A DNA stretch of 8,367 nucleotides from a bacterium (lineage in GTDB: Bacteria; Bacillota_A; Clostridia; Lachnospirales; Lachnospiraceae), in assembly GCA_004562915.1 (NCBI GenBank), contig SFQZ01000139.1, forward strand, positions 1 through 8,367. The letters run 5' to 3'. The position numbers and the translations under genes are program-made. The notes beneath the pieces were generated by a model, which saw only the letters and a list, made by a program, of their open reading frames with translations, was not told where the DNA came from and ran no database searches. Below, piece after piece: positions 5,212 to 8,367 of this stretch (positions within the stretch are counted from its first letter, which is position 1; the number at the start of each line of letters is the position of its first letter).

Positions 5212-6513
5212 ATGGATAACAAGATTGAAAAAGATGTGCTGAAAAAATCGTTCACACAAATTTTCTCCTACCAACTGGATGAAGTGAATAAAGATGCAAG
5301 ATATAACGCTTATCTTGTTCCTTTACGTTGGTTTGTGAAACTTTATACAAGAAGAACTCATAAAATAACGATGGGGGATATCGCTATGCAGATGGGGATC
5401 GACTTGGCCACATTTTCAAAAATGCTACATCATGGCGTTGCCAAAGACAATCGTCGGATCACAGCTGAACATATTAATCGCATTTGTGAGATAATTGATA
5501 TTCCTCTTTCGTCAATTCTTTTTTTATATGAATATAAGGAAGATGTTGAAAAAAAATTATGGCGTGATGACTTTGAAAAATTGACAAATTTACTCAGAGG
5601 AAATTTTGACTTAGTCTCTAAAAATTCTATCCTAGAACCGATTAGAGGGAAATGGTACTTTTATTTTCCAAGTAGCGACTCTGAAATAAAAAACCAGAGA
5701 GAAAAGACCCTAAAAAAGAATCCAAACCATGTACCGGAAAGTCCGGAGTTGGCTGAGCTATTTGACCTTTACTTACCAGACCATATTTATTGTGGTATAG
5801 TAAATATTGAATCCAAAAATGGCGAATACTACGCAGTACTAAAATACATGACAAATCCTTCCAAGCATAGAATACTATGCTATGAAGGCAGTGTCTCTTC
5901 TCCGGTCGATAACACTTCCATCTTCTGTTCCTTAACGAACCAGAGAAATGGTGATATCATGTACATAATAATGTCCAAACCTTCTGCTGAAATGAGACTG
6001 CAATACCTTATGGCTTCCGTTTTAACTTTATCTCATCATCAAGATGAAGAAAAACATCGTCCTTGTTCATTACGTATGGTTCTTAGCCGTAGACCAATCG
6101 AATTTGATTCGAAAGCTTATAAAGTAATGATCTCAAATTTAATGATGAACGAAGCGGTCATTTCGATAGACGATTATGGTTACAGCCAACTAAAAGAAAA
6201 GCAAAAAGAGTATGATTCATCTGCCCTTGACTACTTCCTTGAGAAATATCCGACTATTGATAGCCTTCCTAGAATAACAAAACGTTTGACTGTACGGGAT
6301 TGTGCCTACATCAATGAAAAGTTTCTTGATAGTTTCGAAGATTCTTTTGAAGAAATAGATATCCTATATCTTGAGGCTCTACTGCGACGTCACTCCACTG
6401 CACTTTGGTATTCAAAAACTAAAGCCACGAAAATCAATAAGGTTCTAAAAAAGATTTCTGCTAAAAACATTAGCTTCAAAAAGAAGGGGCTGTCGGGAAA
6501 TCAATGTCAATAA
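5212..6513 (+). CDS. Helix-turn-helix (XRE-like) regulator with large unknown C-terminal domain
   Basis: The gene encodes 433 residues from ATG 5212, five bases after GGGGGGAG. Residues ~50-105 form a Cro/C1-type helix-turn-helix: ITMGDIAMQMGIDLATFSKM is the helix-turn-helix pair, followed by a helix with ITAEHINRICEIIDIP and an SSILFLYEY end. This resembles repressors, although the domain is preceded by an unusual 45-residue N-terminal helix region. The remaining ~320 residues are soluble, of mixed alpha/beta character, and match no family I recognise; there are no catalytic motifs of peptidases (no LexA/ImmA pattern) and no membrane segment. At 433 residues it is far longer than a simple Cro/CI repressor, so the C-terminal domain probably senses something or has its own activity. 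It is divergent from the four-gene operon and shares its control region, suggesting that it controls the operon and itself. An intrinsic terminator follows at 6552-6591. Confidence 0.75.
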   Translation: MDNKIEKDVLKKSFTQIFSYQLDEVNKDARYNAYLVPLRWFVKLYTRRTHKITMGDIAMQMGIDLATFSKMLHHGVAKDNRRITAEHINRICEIIDIPLSSILFLYEYKEDVEKKLWRDDFEKLTNLLRGNFDLVSKNSILEPIRGKWYFYFPSSDSEIKNQREKTLKKNPNHVPESPELAELFDLYLPDHIYCGIVNIESKNGEYYAVLKYMTNPSKHRILCYEGSVSSPVDNTSIFCSLTNQRNGDIMYIIMSKPSAEMRLQYLMASVLTLSHHQDEEKHRPCSLRMVLSRRPIEFDSKAYKVMISNLMMNEAVISIDDYGYSQLKEKQKEYDSSALDYFLEKYPTIDSLPRITKRLTVRDCAYINEKFLDSFEDSFEEIDILYLEALLRRHSTALWYSKTKATKINKVLKKISAKNISFKKKGLSGNQCQ

Positions 6514-6551
6514 GTTAAGGACATTGCAATAGACTCCCGTATGAAATTTCA

Positions 6552-6591
6552 AATGGTTGAGAGCAAGAATTTCTGCTTTCAACCATTTTTT
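6552..6591 (+). terminator. Intrinsic terminator of the regulator gene
   Basis: AATGGTTGA (6552-6560) pairs with TCAACCATT (6579-6587), and the stem continues inward with AGCA/TGCT after one G-T pair. The stem is followed by a run of six T. It lies about 40 bases after the stop of the regulator gene. Confidence 0.85.
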
Positions 6592-6731
6592 CGTATAGCA
6601 AAAAAAGCAGTCTTATTTAACTGCATGATTCTATGCCTTTACAGTATTTTTTATAGTATCATAGAAGACCTTCTAAATCTTTATTTACAGAAAAACTTCA
6701 TAGTCTCGGTTATTTTTATTAACGAAAATAA
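6592..6731. other. Non-coding spacer between terminators
   Basis: A+T-rich sequence without supported gene. A short open frame crosses it on the plus strand but has no ribosome binding site and runs through both terminators. Confidence 0.5.
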
Positions 6732-6770
6732 GCCCCGGAACCAGCATCTCCACACACTGAATTTCGGGGC
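6732..6770 (-). terminator. Terminator-like hairpin after the serine recombinase
   Basis: GCCCCGGAA (6732-6740) and TTTCGGGGC (6762-6770) form a 9-bp stem with one G-T pair. On the minus strand it follows the recombinase stop by 12 bases and runs into TTATTTTCG. It marks the 3' end of the recombinase transcript and possibly lies near the end of the former element. Confidence 0.7.
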
Positions 6771-6782
6771 ATCTGTCTCTTT

Positions 6783-7746
6783 CTATATTATTGTCTCAAT
6801 CTCCGTACTGTTCCTGAAATGAAACACTATCCTTCCATCGTGGTACACCGTTGCGTAATCCACCAGACTGTGGAACAGCTTCACATCAAACTCCAGCGGC
6901 AGCTCCTCCAGTTCACTCAGTTCAAACAGGAACCCGCTGAAAATGTCAAACTTAATTTCCCGGCTCTCCCGGTCTTTCTTCAAGCTGTCCATCCAGCTCT
7001 CTAAAGCTGCGTATTTATTCACATATCCCCCATACTTCCTGCGGTAATCGTTCTGATCCAGTTTCCGGGTCGCGTTCTCCACAATCAGCTTCTGAATCAG
7101 CCCGGTGACCACCTCCATCTCACTGCTGACGGATTCCATTTCCTTTTCAATGGTGCCGCAGTCCCCAAGCACATCCATCACCGCACGGCAGTCATCAATG
7201 ACCGTCTTCCGGTTTTCCAGTAACCTTCCCAGTGCCTCCAGAAATAACTCCTGTATCCGCTGTTCGTACAGATGCGGCGCGGTACACTTGCTTTCGCTTT
7301 TAAACTTGGCGTTGCACTGCCAGATGGTGCGTTTATACTTGCTGTTGGAGTGCCAGACCTTGGAACCGAAGAATTCCCCGCAGTCCCCGCATTTCAGCTT
7401 TGCGGAAAACGGCCCGCAGCAGTTATGGCTCCGGCCCATATTCCTCCTGCGCTCCATCTCCATCTGCCACTCTGCAGGTGCGATGATGGCGTGATGGCTG
7501 CCTTCCACATAATACTGCGGGACCTCGCCCTCATTCACTTTCCGCTTCTTGGAAAGAAAGTCCACCGTATAGCACTTCTGGAGCCTGGCATCGCCTTTGT
7601 ACTTTTCATTGGTCAGTATGTTCTCGATGGTCCGGTGCTGCCACCGCTGCTTCCCGGTCGGTGTGGGGATTTTTTTCCATCAGGTGCTTTGCAATGGCGT
7701 AAGGTGTCTTTCCCTGCATGAACATCCGGTAAACAAGCCTTACGGT
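6783..7746 (-). pseudogene. Large serine recombinase, C-terminal part, frameshifted (recombinase C)
   Basis: Reading the minus strand from 7746 gives TVRLVYRMFMQGKTPYAIAK, the start of the Recombinase domain of large serine recombinases. The frame breaks in a run of seven A (7670-7676): six A would continue smoothly into IPTPTGKQRWQHRTIENIL and then KYKGDARLQKCY, a typical continuation. The rest reads intact to the stop at 6783: a zinc beta-ribbon with CGDC (about residue 59 from the GTG at 7565) and further Cys at IWQC and KC, a coiled coil, and a C-terminal domain. The N-terminal catalytic domain with its Ser nucleophile is absent. The gene is therefore a double wreck, by truncation and by frameshift. 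Such recombinases move integrative elements by site-specific insertion and excision. Confidence 0.85.
7670..7676 (-). other. Frameshift site in recombinase C
   Basis: A homopolymer of seven A on the minus strand is where the reading frame changes. Six A (or nine) would restore continuity. Homopolymer slippage, or a sequencing error, is the simplest cause. Confidence 0.7.
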
Positions 7747-8318
7747 GCTATTTTATCCCTGACGGTATCCTCAGTAACTTCCCCACTGAGTATCTCCGCG
7801 GTAAGCCGCATCAGTTCTTCCTCCGGAATAATCTCTGCGTCACAGTATTTCAGCCCCTCTTTTCTCCGGGTTCTCCAGGTCCATGTCCGATAACTCTGTG
7901 TACCCGACCTCACATATTTTTTCCCGCAGCAACCGCACCGGACCATGCCGGTGAAAGGATATGTCTCACACTTTTTTCCTTCCGGTCTTTTATATCTCTC
8001 TGCCCTGCGTTTGATCTCCTCCTGCACCTAGTCGAAGGTATCCATGTCAATGATCGCCTCATGGGTGCCTTCCGCAAGGTACATCGGTTTTTCACCCTGG
8101 TTGATAATGCACTTTTTTGTGATGTGGTTTTCACGGTAAGTCCTCTGCTGGAGAAGGTTCCCGGTATAGGTGTAATTGCGGAGCAGCTTTAAGATCGGGC
8201 TCCTGCTCCACTGATTCCCCAGCCTCGTCTTAATTCCCATGGCATTGAGCCGTTTCTGAATGGCGGTTACCCGTTTCCCTTAGTTAAAGATATTGTTGGG
8301 TATCTCAAGATGTGTCAT
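7740..8318 (-). pseudogene. Large serine recombinase with lost catalytic domain and two stops (recombinase B)
   Basis: The ATG at 8318 overlaps the upstream TGA (ATGA). It reads MTHLEIPNNIFN, then a TAA (8280-8282), then GKRVTAIQKRLNAMGIKTRL and the Recombinase-domain end (NYTYTGNLLQQRTY, EAIIDMDTFD), then a TAG (8028-8030), then QEEIKRRAERYKRP and a zinc-ribbon start with VRCGCCGKKY. The first ~12 residues look like the N-terminus of such recombinases, but the ~130-residue Ser-recombinase catalytic domain is missing: GKRVTA joins directly to the middle of the Recombinase domain. The frame ends at 7740 where it meets recombinase C. Two stops, an internal deletion and a truncated zinc ribbon make it clearly dead. 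Confidence 0.8.
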
Positions 8319-8367
8319 TCGATTTTGCCGATAAAGCGGTAGAAGATTTCCACTTCCTGTTCCCGGC
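8315..8367 (-). pseudogene. C-terminal tail of a further serine recombinase (recombinase A), cut by window edge
   Basis: On the minus strand the frame reads REQEVEIFYRFIGKIE and stops at 8315-8317. This resembles the C-terminal end (DUF4368-type, ...YRFIG.I) of Tn4451/Tn916-family large serine recombinases. The rest lies beyond the window, so whether it is intact cannot be told. Its stop overlaps the start of recombinase B by the ATGA arrangement common for tandem recombinase genes. Confidence 0.6.

Noticed and set aside
6541..6822. Open frame of 93 codons on the plus strand after the regulator
   Set aside because: It begins inside the approach to a terminator, crosses two hairpins and the recombinase stop, and has no ribosome binding site.
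7105..7893. Several plus-strand open frames opposite the serine recombinases
   Set aside because: They are antisense shadows of G+C-richer recombinase sequence with no initiation signals and no recognisable domains.
1..8367. CRISPR arrays, tRNA or rRNA genes
   Set aside because: No regularly spaced repeats, no cloverleaf-like sequence with T-loop GGTTCGAATCC pattern, and no rRNA-like conserved stretches were seen on either strand.

Overview
This window looks like a mobile-element graveyard in a low-to-medium G+C Firmicute, most likely a gut Clostridium or Lachnospiraceae relative. The basis is strong AGGAGG-type ribosome binding sites, TTG and GTG starts, Tn916-like tyrosine integrase remnants and tandem large serine recombinases. 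The genus cannot be fixed from the sequence.

Left part (1-3520). A DDE transposase of an insertion sequence enters from the left edge and ends at 1264. Next comes a very A+T-rich gene on the minus strand (1444-2796, TTG start). It encodes a 450-residue protein that looks like a divergent DUF3800-type (RNase H-fold) protein. Upstream of it lie two separate, diverged C-terminal remnants of tyrosine recombinases (2902-3243 and 3331-3411), both on the minus strand, so at least two integrative elements have decayed here.

Centre (3516-6591). This is the intact and most interesting unit. A 433-residue protein with an N-terminal helix-turn-helix (5212-6513, plus) is divergent from a tightly packed minus-strand operon of four small genes: 110 aa, 84 aa, 94 aa, and a 180-aa single-pass membrane protein with a YARHG domain. 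The first two small proteins appear to be diverged paralogues. The last two genes are joined by overlaps and start with TTG and GTG, so they are probably translationally coupled. The shared 270-bp intergenic region holds a perfect 14-bp palindrome, repeated TTTTGAC motifs, candidate promoters on both strands and a short leader with two tiny ORFs. Intrinsic terminators close both sides. The layout resembles a regulator/effector cassette of unknown function. I recognise none of the small genes except the YARHG domain.

Right part (6732-8367). Debris of at least three large serine recombinases lies on the minus strand: the C-terminal tail of one (8315-8367), a second whose catalytic domain is missing and which has two in-frame stops, and a third that begins abruptly in its recombinase domain and carries a frameshift in an A-run. 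The second and third seem to have been fused by a deletion at a short repeated ACCGT(C/A)AGG sequence. A terminator-like hairpin follows the last one. None is likely to be functional.
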